Notes: generated by a model not told the origin, from the sequence alone. A DNA stretch of 64,000 bases from Kutzneria chonburiensis (GCF_028622115.1 NZ_CP097263.1:2046001-2110000); one strand, 5' to 3'; counted from the stretch's first letter, positions 28,144 through 37,815 are shown. A program made the numbers and translations.

Positions 28144-29742
28144 GTGTCTGACATGAACGTCCCCGTGCTGATCGTCGGTGGCGGGCCGGTGGGCCTGGCC
28201 ACCGCCGTGTTCCTCGGCCGGCACGGGATCCAGAGCGTGCTGGTGGAGAAGCGGGGCGAGACCTCGCTGCTGCCACGGGCGCCGGGCCTGCAGGCCCGCA
28301 CCATGGAGCTGTTCCGCGCGGCCGGCATCGGGCCGGACATCCGCGCGCTGGAGATCGGCGACTCGCACGCCTTCTTCGAGGGCGGCATCATCAAGGTGAA
28401 CACCTTCGCCGAGATCGACGACAAGGTGGTGCTCGAGGCGCCGAGCCTGGACGGGCCGCGGGTCAGCCCGGAGCGGGTGATGGGCTGCGGGCAGGACCGC
28501 TACGAGCGGATCCTGGTCGACAAGGCCCGGATGTTCGGCTCGCAGGTGCTGTTCGGCACCACGTTGCAGTCGTTCGAGCAGGACGACGAGGGCGTGACCG
28601 CGGTCGTCGAAGAGGCCGGAAAGCTTCGTACCATCCGGGCCAAGTACCTGGTCGGCGCGGACGGCGCCGGCAGCCGGGTGCGCAAGGCGCTGGGCGTCGA
28701 GCGGCACGGCCGTGGCACCGTGTTCAACGCACTGAGCATCTACTTCCGTGCCCCCGAGCTGGAGGACCTGCTCAAGGGTGCGAAGTTCATCCTCTGCTAC
28801 GCCAACGCCCGTGACTCCATGATGGGCCTGTCCCGGCTGCACGGGCGTGACCCGTGGCTGGCCGCCCCGCTGTACTTCCCGGAGCGCGGCGAGTCCCCGG
28901 CCGACTTCACCGACGAGCGCTGCGTGGACATCGTGCGCTCGGCCGCCGGCCGTGACATCGACGTGGAGATCGTGGACAAGGTGCCGTGGACCGGCGCCCA
29001 GCTGGTGGCCGAGCACTTCCGGGTGGGCCGGGTGTTCCTGGCCGGCGACGCCGGGCACGTGCACCCGCCGGCCGGCGGTTTCGGGGCCAACACGGGTATT
29101 CACGATGCCCACAACCTGGCCTGGAAGCTGGCCGGCGTGATCAACGGCTGGGCCGGCGACAAGCTGCTCGACACCTATCACGACGAGCGGCACCAGGTCG
29201 GCAACGCGATGGCCGAGCAGGCCTTGGCGCGCAGCCGGATCCGGCACGGCCACGGGTCCGAGGAGGACCTGGTGGCCATGGTCGACGACGTGATCATCAC
29301 TTTGGGCTACCGCTACCTGTCGTCGGCGGTGATCGGCAGTGAGGACGACCGCGTGCTCACGCCGAAGCTGGAGCTGTCCGGCGAGCCCGGCACCCGGGCC
29401 CCGCACGTGTGGCTGGAGCGCGGTGGGGCGCGGCTGTCCACCATCGACCTGTTCTGGGACTCGTACGTGCTGCTGCACGGCCCTGACGGCGCCGCATGGG
29501 CCGCTGCCGCTGAGGACGTCGCCCAGCGGCTCGGGATTCCGTTGGTGGCGCACGAGATCGGGCCCGACAGCCCGCTGCGGCCGGCCGACTGGGACTTCGC
29601 TGAGACGTATGGCCTCAAGCCCGAGGGCGCCGTGCTGGTCCGTCCGGACGCTTTCGTGGGGTGGCGTTCCGCCGAGGGCGTCGCCGACCCGGCCGCCGTG
29701 CTGGCCCCCGTTCTCGCCGGCTTGGCCGGCCTCGACGCGTGA
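28144..29742 (+). CDS. Aromatic ring FAD monooxygenase (class A, with C-terminal thioredoxin-like domain)
   Basis: 532 residues from a GTG with AGGGAG upstream. FAD motifs are GGGPVGLATA (N-terminal), GADGAGSRVR and FLAGDAGHVHPP. The length and C-terminal extension match the RdmE/PgaE/TcmG class that hydroxylates polycyclic aromatic polyketides. It is followed 14 nt later by an OMT, suggesting successive hydroxylation and O-methylation. Confidence 0.9.
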   Translation: MSDMNVPVLIVGGGPVGLATAVFLGRHGIQSVLVEKRGETSLLPRAPGLQARTMELFRAAGIGPDIRALEIGDSHAFFEGGIIKVNTFAEIDDKVVLEAPSLDGPRVSPERVMGCGQDRYERILVDKARMFGSQVLFGTTLQSFEQDDEGVTAVVEEAGKLRTIRAKYLVGADGAGSRVRKALGVERHGRGTVFNALSIYFRAPELEDLLKGAKFILCYANARDSMMGLSRLHGRDPWLAAPLYFPERGESPADFTDERCVDIVRSAAGRDIDVEIVDKVPWTGAQLVAEHFRVGRVFLAGDAGHVHPPAGGFGANTGIHDAHNLAWKLAGVINGWAGDKLLDTYHDERHQVGNAMAEQALARSRIRHGHGSEEDLVAMVDDVIITLGYRYLSSAVIGSEDDRVLTPKLELSGEPGTRAPHVWLERGGARLSTIDLFWDSYVLLHGPDGAAWAAAAEDVAQRLGIPLVAHEIGPDSPLRPADWDFAETYGLKPEGAVLVRPDAFVGWRSAEGVADPAAVLAPVLAGLAGLDA

Positions 29743-29756
29743 GCAGGAGCGAGTAG

Positions 29757-30773
29757 ATGAGCACCATCGACCTGGCCACCGTGCAGCAGCAGGCCACGGC
29801 CTTCCAGACCGCGAAGTTGGTGTTGACCGGCGCGGAGATCGGCCTGTTCACCGCGCTGGCCGACGGTCCGGCCACCGCCGCCCAGCTCTGCGACCGTCTC
29901 GAGTTGCACCCGCGGGGCACCGGCCTGTTCCTCGACGCCCTCGTCGCGTTGGGGCTGCTCGAGCAGTCCGGCGGCAAGTACGGCAACGGTCCCGTGGCCA
30001 ACCAGTTCCTCAGCGCGAACGGCGAGAACTTCCTCGGCGGCTTCCTCAGTTGGGCCGACCAGGTCATGTATCCCGCTTGGGGTCAGCTGGGGGCGTTGCT
30101 GCGCACCGGCAAGCCGCCGCTGGCCGCCGAGAGCGGCCACGAGATGTTCGACGGCCTGTGGGACGACCCCGTGCGGGTGGCCCTGCTGACCAAGATGACC
30201 GAGAGCATCAGCCGGCCGCTGATTCCCACGCTGGTCAAGGCTTTCGACTGGGAGAGCCACCGCAGCGTCGTCGACCTCGGCGGCTGCCGTGGCGACACGT
30301 TGGCTCTGGTCGCCCAGGAGTACCCGCACCTGGACGCCATCGTCTTCGACCTGCCCGCCGTGCGTCCCCAGTTCGACGAGCACATGGCCGAGCTCGGCCC
30401 CGACGCCGCCCGCCTGCGGTTCCACGGCGGCGACTTCTTCGCCGACGACATCCCGGCCGCCGACCTGCTCATGCTCAACCACGCGTTGGTCGACTGGACC
30501 GAGGACCAGCGCCGTGAGCTCCTCGCCCGCACGTTCCCGGCGGTCAACCCCGGCGGGGCCCTGCTCATCTGCGACTCGGTGATCGTCGAGGGCGAGCCCA
30601 GCTACTTCCGGAACCTGGTGCGGGGCATCAACATGCAGCTCATGACCCCCGGCGGCGGCGGGCACCGCCTGTCGCAGCTCACGGAGTGGCTGCACGACGC
30701 CGGCTACGGCAAGGTCGAGCACCGGCCGCTGAGCACCGACATGTCCCTGGTGATCGCCAACAAACCGGCGTGA
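29757..30773 (+). CDS. SAM-dependent O-methyltransferase
   Basis: 338 residues; N-terminal 'TAKLVLTGAEIGLFTAL', SAM motif VVDLGGCRGDT. The catalytic-region sequence is 'LNHALVDWTED' (His kept). It is a paralogue of the OMTs at 26964 and 33750 and is probably coupled to the preceding monooxygenase. A GC-rich bidirectional hairpin follows. Confidence 0.9.
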   Translation: MSTIDLATVQQQATAFQTAKLVLTGAEIGLFTALADGPATAAQLCDRLELHPRGTGLFLDALVALGLLEQSGGKYGNGPVANQFLSANGENFLGGFLSWADQVMYPAWGQLGALLRTGKPPLAAESGHEMFDGLWDDPVRVALLTKMTESISRPLIPTLVKAFDWESHRSVVDLGGCRGDTLALVAQEYPHLDAIVFDLPAVRPQFDEHMAELGPDAARLRFHGGDFFADDIPAADLLMLNHALVDWTEDQRRELLARTFPAVNPGGALLICDSVIVEGEPSYFRNLVRGINMQLMTPGGGGHRLSQLTEWLHDAGYGKVEHRPLSTDMSLVIANKPA

Positions 30774-30778
30774 CGTGG

Positions 30779-30810
30779 AACCGGCCGGTGACTGGTGCCA
30801 CCGGCCGGTT
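30779..30810. terminator. Bidirectional hairpin terminator
   Basis: A perfect 12-bp inverted repeat AACCGGCCGGTG / CACCGGCCGGTT with an 8-nt loop between the convergent OMT and FAD monooxygenase genes. Confidence 0.8.
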
Positions 30811-30817
30811 CGGGGCC

Positions 30818-32032
30818 CTACCGAACCGTGGTCCCCGCGTAGTCGGGCAGCTCGACACCGTTGATCGCGCGCCCGACCAGCTCGGTGAACCAGTCGCCGG
30901 TGAAGTCGGGGCTCGGCTCGGCGTCCGGTCCGGGCACCTGGCGGCTGCGGGCGTTGAGCCGGCCGATCTCCTGGTTGGCCTCGACGAACGAGCGCATCCG
31001 CGCCTCGTAGCCGGCGAACCCCTTGTCGGGATCCCATCCGGCGGCGGCCAGTTCACCGGCCAGCACGTAGGCGCCGACCAGGGCCAGCCCGGTGCCCTGC
31101 CCGGACATCGGCGACGAGCTGAACGCCGCGTCCCCGAGCAGCCCCACCCGTCCGCTCGACCAGCGGTCCATCACCACCTGGGCAACCTGGTCTAGGTAGA
31201 AGTCCGGAGTGTCGTCCAGGTGCGCGAGGATGTCCGGGGTCAGCCAGCCGAGGCCGGCCATCCGGGCCCGCAGCAGGACCTTCTGGGCCGCGACGTCACG
31301 GTGGTCGACGTCGAAGTCGGCCGAGGGGAAGTAGAACATCGCCATCGCGCGGGTGGCGTCCTGGATCGGGCGCAGGAGGGCCGAGCGCCCGGACTCCTGG
31401 TCCTGGTGTTCGAGCAGCCACTGGTCCAGGCCGAACTCGTTGGGCACGCTGTAGAAGGCGAGCACGTGCCCGAGGTGGTGGAGGAAGCGGTCGTGCGGCC
31501 CGAAGACCATCTCCCGCAGCGACGAGTGCAGCCCGTCGGCCCCGACCACCAGGTCGAAGCGCCGCCGGTCGCCGCCCGCGAAGACCACGTCGACCCCGTC
31601 CGCGTCCTGCGTGAGCTCGGCGATCCGGTCACCGAAGACGTACTCGACGCCGTCGCGGGTGTCGTCGTACAGCACCCGCGACAGGTCCCCGCGCAGGATC
31701 TCGATGTCCGCGATGAACCCGTCGCCACCGTCGTCCTCAGCGCGGAAGGTCTCCAGCACCTGCCCGTCCGCGTCCACGATCTGCGCACCCGCTGTGTCGG
31801 TGCAGGCCGCGCGTACCGTGTCGGCCAGCCCCATCCGCGCGATGACCTCCCTGGCCACCCCGCGCGCGTCCACCGCCTGTCCGCCGGGCCGCAGCTCGGA
31901 GGCCCGCTCCACCACCGTCACCTCGGCTCCCCACCGCCGCAGCCAGTGGGCCAGCGCCGGGCCCGCGATGCTCGCCCCCGCCACCAACACCCTGGGACCG
32001 CGCGTCCCCCGCTCCTGCTCGGCGTCGCCCAT
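30818..32032 (-). CDS. FAD-dependent monooxygenase
   Basis: 404 residues: N-terminal 'VLVAGASIAGPALAHWLRRWGAEVTVVER', GADGLHSSLR and the second FAD motif LLGDAAFSSSP (the usual H-P is replaced by F-S, which is slightly unusual). It probably hydroxylates or oxidatively cleaves an aromatic intermediate. It lies downstream of the halogenase-to-DUF1772 operon after a 441-nt gap with duplicated sequence, so it may have been inserted or relocated. Confidence 0.87.
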   Translation of the reverse strand: MGDAEQERGTRGPRVLVAGASIAGPALAHWLRRWGAEVTVVERASELRPGGQAVDARGVAREVIARMGLADTVRAACTDTAGAQIVDADGQVLETFRAEDDGGDGFIADIEILRGDLSRVLYDDTRDGVEYVFGDRIAELTQDADGVDVVFAGGDRRRFDLVVGADGLHSSLREMVFGPHDRFLHHLGHVLAFYSVPNEFGLDQWLLEHQDQESGRSALLRPIQDATRAMAMFYFPSADFDVDHRDVAAQKVLLRARMAGLGWLTPDILAHLDDTPDFYLDQVAQVVMDRWSSGRVGLLGDAAFSSSPMSGQGTGLALVGAYVLAGELAAAGWDPDKGFAGYEARMRSFVEANQEIGRLNARSRQVPGPDAEPSPDFTGDWFTELVGRAINGVELPDYAGTTVR

Positions 32033-32170
32033 CAGTGCCTCCCCGTGCTTCCTCCCGCGCTGGAATGGTGCCAGCACCCGCCCCTCCGCCGTCGGGAGTC
32101 GGCCAAACCCGCGTGTCGCGGGTCCGGGAGCACGAGGCGAACGGCCCTGAATAGCGAGCCGAGCCGGGCG

Positions 32171-32514
32171 AGTTGGGCAGGGAGATGGTAGGTGCGCGGC
32201 GCGGGCGCTCGACGCGACCACGGCACGTCCGGGACCTAGACGGTCGCGACGGTGTTGACCGCCAAGGCCAGGATCGCTGATCCCGTGTGCACGGCAAGAG
32301 AGGCGCGGCCCGGCACCTGATTTGCCGTGGGGTGGTGGTGCTGTGTGGTGCCCGCGCCGCGCGTTCGCCACTCTGCTGCCTACCACCCGCCGGCCGCCGA
32401 CCCGGACCGGTGGGACAGGGAGGCGGTAGTCGCGCGGCGCGGGTGCCAGACGCGACCACCGCACGCCCCAGACCTAGACGATCGCGACGGCGTTGACCAG
32501 CAGGGCCAAGATGG
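32171..32514. repeat. Non-coding gap with a ~105-bp imperfect tandem duplication carrying a DUF1772 3'-end remnant
   Basis: The 32033-32473 gap has no gene. Its segment 32171-32277 matches 32409-32514 at about 80% (both contain GCGCGGCGCGGG, ACGCGACCAC and GACCTAGACG.TCGCGACGG.GTTGACC). The second copy is the true 3' end of the DUF1772 gene. Read on the minus strand, the first copy encodes the same tail (AILALAVNTVATV then stop at 32236-32238) with no gene in front. A partial inverted copy lies at 32347-32363. This indicates a former DUF1772 duplicate that was lost. Confidence 0.7.
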
Positions 32515-32914
32515 CCAACACCGTGCGCAAGGTGTGGAAGCGGCGCCACAGAGGACGTGGATCGGGCCACTCCGCCGGGATGGACGACGTGTCCAAGGCC
32601 TTGACGCGGCGGTTGATCGGCACGTTGCACAGGTGGGAAACGCCGGACACGGCAAGGAGAAGCACGGCGCCGGTGCCGAACAACACGGCGTGGTCGGTGA
32701 GCACGGCCAAGGCGACGTCCACTGCGGTCGAGGTGAGCACGATGACGGGCATGGTGGGATCCCAGTTGCGGCCCAACAACCGGTGGGTCTCGATGTAGCG
32801 GTCCATGGGCATGGCGAACAAGGCCGGCAGGACGCTCAACGCCACGGCGAACAGGACGCCGGCGGTGAGGCCGCTGCCGAGAAGCTCCACAATGGACAAG
32901 GCGCTGACGATCAC
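32474..32914 (-). CDS. DUF1772 (anthrone oxygenase-like) membrane protein, copy 2
   Basis: 146 residues from a GTG overlapping the upstream stop (GTGA). About four membrane segments with the features LLGRNWDPTMPV and NVPINRRVK, as in the copy at 5379. It probably oxidises an anthrone-like or phenolic ring, assigned by family. It is the last clear gene of the halogenase operon. Confidence 0.8.
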   Translation of the reverse strand: MIVSALSIVELLGSGLTAGVLFAVALSVLPALFAMPMDRYIETHRLLGRNWDPTMPVIVLTSTAVDVALAVLTDHAVLFGTGAVLLLAVSGVSHLCNVPINRRVKALDTSSIPAEWPDPRPLWRRFHTLRTVLAILALLVNAVAIV

Positions 32915-33747
32915 GGCAAAGCCTCGGCGGCGATGAGGTCGAGCTGGGCGGGATCGGTGGTGCACGGGAACAGGATCAACTCGTCGCAACCGACTGAGGC
33001 GTAGGCGGCGATCGTCTCCCGCAACCGGCCGGCGTCGGTGATGGCGCCGGCGGCGGCCATCTCGGCCTTGGGACCGGCGAAAGCGTAGTACGCACGGAGG
33101 TAGCTCTGCGCCTGCGAACGGCCGTCAGGGCCGAGGCTGACGTAGCCCAAGGACATCATCCGCGGCGAGTCCGAGCGGCCGGCCTTCTTCCACGCCGAGC
33201 GGGCCTGCTCGGCCAAGGCGGCGTAGCCGGCGGTGGAACTGCCGCCGCCGATCCAACCCTGCCCATGCGCCGCCGCCCGGCGCATGGCGGCGGGGGAGTG
33301 CCCGCCCATGACGAGCGGGGGAGCGGCGGCGGGGCCGACGCCGGAGCCGGCCCACACCTCGCGGAAAGTGGCGACGATGTCGTCCAACCGCTTGCCACGC
33401 CCCGCGAACGCGGTGCCGGCCTCGACGAAGTCGTCCTCACGCCCACCGGCGGCCACGCCGACCACCAACCGGCCACCGCTGAGATGGTCGACGGTGGCGA
33501 GCTGCTTGGCCAACACGGCAGGACTGTCCCGGTAGGCGGCGATCAAAATGGTCGCGGCCAACCGAATCCGCGAGGTCACGGCGGCGGCCGCGGCCAACGC
33601 GACCACCGGCTCGTAGTTGTCGTACACCAGCCGGTCCAACACACCGAGGCTGGCGAAGCCGAGGCGCTCGGCCCGGCGGGCCCACTCGGTCAGCACCGGC
33701 CCGGTCACTCCCGGCACAGTGGTGGGCAGCCCGACCCCGATGTCCAT
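32911..33747 (-). CDS. LLM-class (luciferase-like) flavin/F420-dependent oxidoreductase
   Basis: 278 residues with the TIM-barrel luciferase-like pattern: 'DIGVGLPTT', 'RRAERLGFASLGVLDRL', 'AATILIAAYRDSPAVLAKQLATVDHLSGGRLVVGVAAGG'. These enzymes use F420H2 or FMNH2 for reduction or oxygenation. It starts 2 nt after the OMT stop and overlaps the DUF1772 gene. A ring reduction or oxygenation in the pathway is likely. Confidence 0.87.
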   Translation of the reverse strand: MDIGVGLPTTVPGVTGPVLTEWARRAERLGFASLGVLDRLVYDNYEPVVALAAAAAVTSRIRLAATILIAAYRDSPAVLAKQLATVDHLSGGRLVVGVAAGGREDDFVEAGTAFAGRGKRLDDIVATFREVWAGSGVGPAAAPPLVMGGHSPAAMRRAAAHGQGWIGGGSSTAGYAALAEQARSAWKKAGRSDSPRMMSLGYVSLGPDGRSQAQSYLRAYYAFAGPKAEMAAAGAITDAGRLRETIAAYASVGCDELILFPCTTDPAQLDLIAAEALP

Positions 33748-33749
33748 GC

Positions 33750-34742
33750 TCACTCCTTGCGACCGATCACCACAGCGTTGCCCCGTCCGATCCTGGTGCT
33801 CGTGACGTCGGCGAAACCGGCGTCCTGCAACCACTGCTGGCACTCGACGACCGGATAGGCCTGGCCGCCCTCGGTCATCAGCAGCATGTGCAGCCCGGCG
33901 ACCGACGCGTCGCGCACGGGGCGCTCCAGGTCGGTCATGGGGTCGTAGACCAGCAGTGCCCCGCCCGGCTTGACGGCCTCGAACGCCTTGAACACCAACG
34001 AGATCCGCTCGTTGAGCGAGAAGTCGGCCAGCACGTGCCCGATGACCAGCACGTCGGCCCGCGGGAACGGGTCGCGGAACAGGTCACCGCCGGTGAAACC
34101 GGCCCGGTCGGACACGCCGCGCAACCGCATGTGGTCGCTGAACGGACCCTCGTTGGCCGGCTGGTCGAACACGTGCCCGTGCAGATGCGGGAACGCCGTC
34201 AGCATCAGGCTGACCATGTTGCCGCGCGCGCCGCCGATGTCGGCCATGGTGTTGTACTTGGACCAGTCCAACGCGCCGGCCAGGTCGTCGGCCAACGGGC
34301 CGCTCAAAGCGTCCTGCATGGCCAGATACCCCAGCTGCGCCCGCGGATCGGCGACCGCGTCGGCGGCGGTGCCGGGCACCTGGGCCTGGCCGGTACGCAA
34401 CGCGGTGGTCAGCTGAGCCCACGCCGGATACAGGATGTAGTTCGCGCCTTCGAGGAAGCCGCCCTGGTAGTCGGGGCCGCGCACGAGCTGGGCGGCCGCA
34501 ACAGCGCTGTTGCGGTACCGCGTGCCGTCACGCACCAACAGGCCCAACGCCACCAGGGCGTCGAAGAACTCGCCGGCCGCACGGGCGTGCAGCCCGAGCC
34601 GGGCCCGCAGCTCGTCCTCGGTCGCCGGCCCGCCGGCCAGCTCGGTGAACAGCCCGAGCTCGACCGCGCTCAGCACGATCTTGGCCGTGCAGAACGCCGT
34701 GCCGAGCTCGATGATGTCCACCGCAGGTTCCGTCGCCGTCAC
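33750..34742 (-). CDS. SAM-dependent O-methyltransferase
   Basis: 330 residues from a GTG overlapping the previous stop (GTGA). N-terminal 'TAKIVLSAVELGLFTELAGGPA' and SAM motif MADIGGARGNM. The catalytic-region sequence is 'IGHVLADFSLNE' (His kept, but the usual D-W is D-F). Third member of the local OMT paralogue set. Confidence 0.88.
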   Translation of the reverse strand: MTATEPAVDIIELGTAFCTAKIVLSAVELGLFTELAGGPATEDELRARLGLHARAAGEFFDALVALGLLVRDGTRYRNSAVAAAQLVRGPDYQGGFLEGANYILYPAWAQLTTALRTGQAQVPGTAADAVADPRAQLGYLAMQDALSGPLADDLAGALDWSKYNTMADIGGARGNMVSLMLTAFPHLHGHVFDQPANEGPFSDHMRLRGVSDRAGFTGGDLFRDPFPRADVLVIGHVLADFSLNERISLVFKAFEAVKPGGALLVYDPMTDLERPVRDASVAGLHMLLMTEGGQAYPVVECQQWLQDAGFADVTSTRIGRGNAVVIGRKE

Positions 34743-35614
34743 CCCTGCTCCCTTTCCCGTCGCACCTCGACCAGCACGGCCGCGTCCTCGTCGCCGCGGC
34801 CGGCGGCCATCACGTCGTCGTAGCGCGACACGGCCGCGTCCACCACCGGCAGGTCGATGCCGTTGGCCCGGGCCTGCTCGCCGGCCAACAGCAGGTCCTT
34901 GCGCATCAACACCGTGCGGAACGCCGCCGGCGAGTACCTCCGCTGCCGCATGAAACCCGACCGGAAGGCCAACACCGGCGACTGCCAGCCACTGTTGTCG
35001 ATGGCGTCCAGCAACACGTCCCGGCCCAGCCCCGCGCCCTCGGCGAACTCGACGGCCTCGGCCAGCCCGGCCACCTGCACGCCGAGCATCAGGTTGAACG
35101 CCAGCTTCAACGTGCTGGCCCGGCCGGTCGGGCCGAGGAACCGGATCTCCTGGCTGAGCACGGACAGCACGTCCCGCACACCGTCCACATCGGACTCACG
35201 GCCGGCCGCGAACACGCGCAGCTTGCCGGCCAGCGCCATCTGCGGATTGCCCAGCACGCACGCCTCGACCCGGGTGACGCCGGACGCGTTCAGCCTCAGT
35301 TCGGTGTTGCGGGCGAAGGTCGGCGACACGGTCGAGGTGTCGACCACCACCGTGCCGGGCTTGAGCCGCCCGACCGCGTCGCCGAACAGCACATCGTCCA
35401 CAGCGGACTCGTCGGCCAGGCTGATCAGCACGACCTCGGCCCCGTCACAGGCCTCGGCGGCCGAGGCGGCGAGCGTCGCGCCGGCCTTGACCAGCGGTTC
35501 GGCCTTGGCCGCGGTCCGGTTGTACACGGTGACCGGCAGGCCGGCCGCGACCAGCGCGGCGGCCATGCCGGAGCCCATGCCGCCGAGGCCGAGGAACGCG
35601 ATCGGGCGGCCCAT
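34739..35614 (-). CDS. NAD-binding beta-hydroxyacid dehydrogenase-like protein (6PGDH/3-HIBADH family)
   Basis: 291 residues with FLGLGGMGSGMA at the N-terminus. The C-terminal helical domain has 'STLKLAFNLMLGVQVAGLAEAVEFAEGAGL', matching the KxxxN catalytic region (K-L-A-F-N), and the family 'G..G' substrate motif is not obvious. It could be an imine reductase-like or hydroxyacid dehydrogenase enzyme. Reduction in the polyketide pathway is an inference from its operon. It overlaps both neighbours by 1-4 bases. Confidence 0.83.
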   Translation of the reverse strand: MGRPIAFLGLGGMGSGMAAALVAAGLPVTVYNRTAAKAEPLVKAGATLAASAAEACDGAEVVLISLADESAVDDVLFGDAVGRLKPGTVVVDTSTVSPTFARNTELRLNASGVTRVEACVLGNPQMALAGKLRVFAAGRESDVDGVRDVLSVLSQEIRFLGPTGRASTLKLAFNLMLGVQVAGLAEAVEFAEGAGLGRDVLLDAIDNSGWQSPVLAFRSGFMRQRRYSPAAFRTVLMRKDLLLAGEQARANGIDLPVVDAAVSRYDDVMAAGRGDEDAAVLVEVRREREQG

Positions 35615-36351
35615 CAGACGCCCCCGTCCACGTTGAGCGTCACGCCGGAGATGTAGCTGGACGGGTCGCCGGCCAGGAACAACACCGCATTGGCGACATC
35701 GGAAGGCTGGCAGATCCGCCCGAGCGCCGTCATCCCGACGATGCGCTCCACCGCCGCCGGCGGCAATCCCGCCCCCGGCTCGGTTTCGGTGAGGCCGGGG
35801 GAGACCGTGTTGACGCGGATCCGTCGCGGCCCGAGTTCCTTGCACAGCGCCCGGGTCAGGCCGATCAGGGCCGCCTTCGACGTGGTGTAGTGCACGCCGT
35901 TGACCCGCCCGCGCAGCGCGACCGAGGAGCCGACGTTGATCACCGAGGCGCCGTCGGACAGCAGTCCGAGGGAGGCCCGGGTGACCAGGTAGGCCGTAGT
36001 GACGTTGTGGTCGAGGACCCGGTGCCACTCGTCCTCGGCCAGGTCGCCGAACGGCACGAAGCCGTCCACGCCCACGTTGTTCACCACCACGTCCAGGCCG
36101 CCGAGAGCAGTCCCGACGTGCTCGAGCAGCCGCGTCACGTCGGCCTGGTCGGTGACGTCGGCCCGGACGACCTCGTTGCCGTCGCCGAGTTCCTTGAGCC
36201 GCAACGCCAGGCTCGCCGCCGCTTCGCTGTCGTTGCGGTGGCACACGATCACCGACGCGCCCTCGCCGGCCAACGCCAGCGCGGTGGCCCGGCCGATGCC
36301 GCGGGTGCCGCCGGTGAGCAGCACCCGCTTGCCGGTCAACCCGAGATCCAT
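35614..36351 (-). CDS. SDR family ketoreductase
   Basis: 245 residues: TGGTRGIGRA, NNVGV, Ser in VGSSVALRG and YTTSK. Similar at the N-terminus to the SDRs at 5852 and 17494. It is the second gene of the halogenase operon (9-nt gap) and its stop overlaps the next ATG. It probably reduces a ring ketone or quinone. Confidence 0.88.
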   Translation of the reverse strand: MDLGLTGKRVLLTGGTRGIGRATALALAGEGASVIVCHRNDSEAAASLALRLKELGDGNEVVRADVTDQADVTRLLEHVGTALGGLDVVVNNVGVDGFVPFGDLAEDEWHRVLDHNVTTAYLVTRASLGLLSDGASVINVGSSVALRGRVNGVHYTTSKAALIGLTRALCKELGPRRIRVNTVSPGLTETEPGAGLPPAAVERIVGMTALGRICQPSDVANAVLFLAGDPSSYISGVTLNVDGGV

Positions 36352-36360
36352 GACCCGCCC

Positions 36361-37767
36361 CTACTTCTCGCCGGCGACGGCGGCCAGGGCCTTGCGCAGG
36401 CCGAACGGGAAGAAGCTCAGGTACAGCCCGTCGACCGCCTGCTCGGGGTTGATCGGCGCCTGCTTCTGCTCGTGCACCTTGTTCAGGTTGGCCAGCGGGT
36501 TGGGGTTGCCGCTCTCCGCGCCGTGCAGGTGCTGCTGCACCCGGGCGTAGACGTCGGCGGCGTCCTCCATGTCCTCGATGCCGGTGATGATCCGGTCGAA
36601 GGCGGACTGGAGGTTGAGCCCGTCGCGGTCGGCCTGGCTGAGCGTCTGGGCCTGGTAGAAGTGGTGCTCCTTGCCGCGGTAGGACTCGTAGAACGTGGAG
36701 ACCAGCACCAGCAGCCGCTCGTAGGCGTGCCGGTACACCGTGGAGAAGAAGCTCTGCGCGTGCTCGATCTCGACCTCGCCGCGCTCCACGCTGACGATCG
36801 CCGCGGCGGCCAGCATCGCGCTGTAGGTGGCCAGGTGCACGCCGGTGGACAGCAGCGGGTCCAGGAAGCAGGCGGCGTCGCCGATCAGGAAGTAGCCCGG
36901 ACCGGTGAACGACTCGGCGGCGTAGGAGTAGTCCTGCTCCACCTTCATCTCGCTGACCTGGGTCGCGCCCTCCAGCAGGCCGGCGATGGACGGGCACGTG
37001 CCCAGCGCCTCGTCGTAGACCGCCTGGATGGAGCCGAGCTCGCTGCGCTTGGCGTTGAACCCGTCCCGGCCGGTCACCAGGCCCACGCTGAGCGTCCCGT
37101 CGTGCAGCGGGATGCCCCAGAACCAGCCGTCCTCCACCGAGCTCACCGTGATCGCGCCGTCGGGGCCGCGGTCCAGCGGCTTGGCGTCGCGCCAGTACGA
37201 CCAGGCGGCGACGTTGCGGAACACGTTGTGGAACTTGCGGTTGCGCAGGTTGCGGACGGCCATCAGGCCGTTGCGGCCGGAGGCGTCGACCAGGTAGTCG
37301 AAGGTGATCCGGCCGCCGACCGAGGCATCGTCGCTTTCCGCCCAGACCGCCGCGACCGGGCGTTCCCCGTCGAACTCCAGCTCCTTGACCTGCACGCCCT
37401 CGTGCACCTCGACGCCGAGCTCACGGGCGTGGTCGAGCAGCAGCTTGTCGAACTCCGAGCGCACCACCTGGAAGGCGTTGGCGCCGTCGTCGCCGAGCTC
37501 GCTGAACACCACCTCCCATTCCTCGGTGCCCCAGAAGAAGTAGGCGCCGCCCTTGGGCTGGAAACCGTGCGACTGCACCTTGTCGAACACCCCGAGCAGC
37601 TCGAGGATGGGCCGGCAGGAGGGCAGGATCGACTCCCCGATGTGGTAGCGCGGGAAATGGTCGCGCTCCAGCAGGGTCACCTCGAGACCCTCCTTGGCGA
37701 GCAGGCCCGCCGCGGTGGAACCGGCGGGACCGCCGCCGATCACCAGCACCCGTGTCGATTCACGCAT
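36361..37767 (-). CDS. Flavin-dependent halogenase
   Basis: 468 residues with GGGPAGSTAAG (FAD) and the flavin-halogenase signature GWFWGIP (WxWxIP), plus 'GDAACFLDPLLSTGVHLA'. It belongs to the FADH2-dependent halogenases acting on phenolic or aromatic polyketide substrates. A chlorinated (or brominated) product is therefore expected. First gene of a six-gene minus-strand operon, divergent from a PadR gene. A flavin reductase partner is not evident. Confidence 0.9.
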   Translation of the reverse strand: MRESTRVLVIGGGPAGSTAAGLLAKEGLEVTLLERDHFPRYHIGESILPSCRPILELLGVFDKVQSHGFQPKGGAYFFWGTEEWEVVFSELGDDGANAFQVVRSEFDKLLLDHARELGVEVHEGVQVKELEFDGERPVAAVWAESDDASVGGRITFDYLVDASGRNGLMAVRNLRNRKFHNVFRNVAAWSYWRDAKPLDRGPDGAITVSSVEDGWFWGIPLHDGTLSVGLVTGRDGFNAKRSELGSIQAVYDEALGTCPSIAGLLEGATQVSEMKVEQDYSYAAESFTGPGYFLIGDAACFLDPLLSTGVHLATYSAMLAAAAIVSVERGEVEIEHAQSFFSTVYRHAYERLLVLVSTFYESYRGKEHHFYQAQTLSQADRDGLNLQSAFDRIITGIEDMEDAADVYARVQQHLHGAESGNPNPLANLNKVHEQKQAPINPEQAVDGLYLSFFPFGLRKALAAVAGEK

Positions 37768-37815
37768 GTGCCACTCCGTCCCTGACGATCGCTGGCAATG
37801 CCGTGGACGATGGCA

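Noticed and set aside
32327-33004. Plus-strand open frame of 225 residues
   Set aside because: It is antisense to the clear DUF1772 gene and overlaps the duplicated gap; composition is not protein-like.
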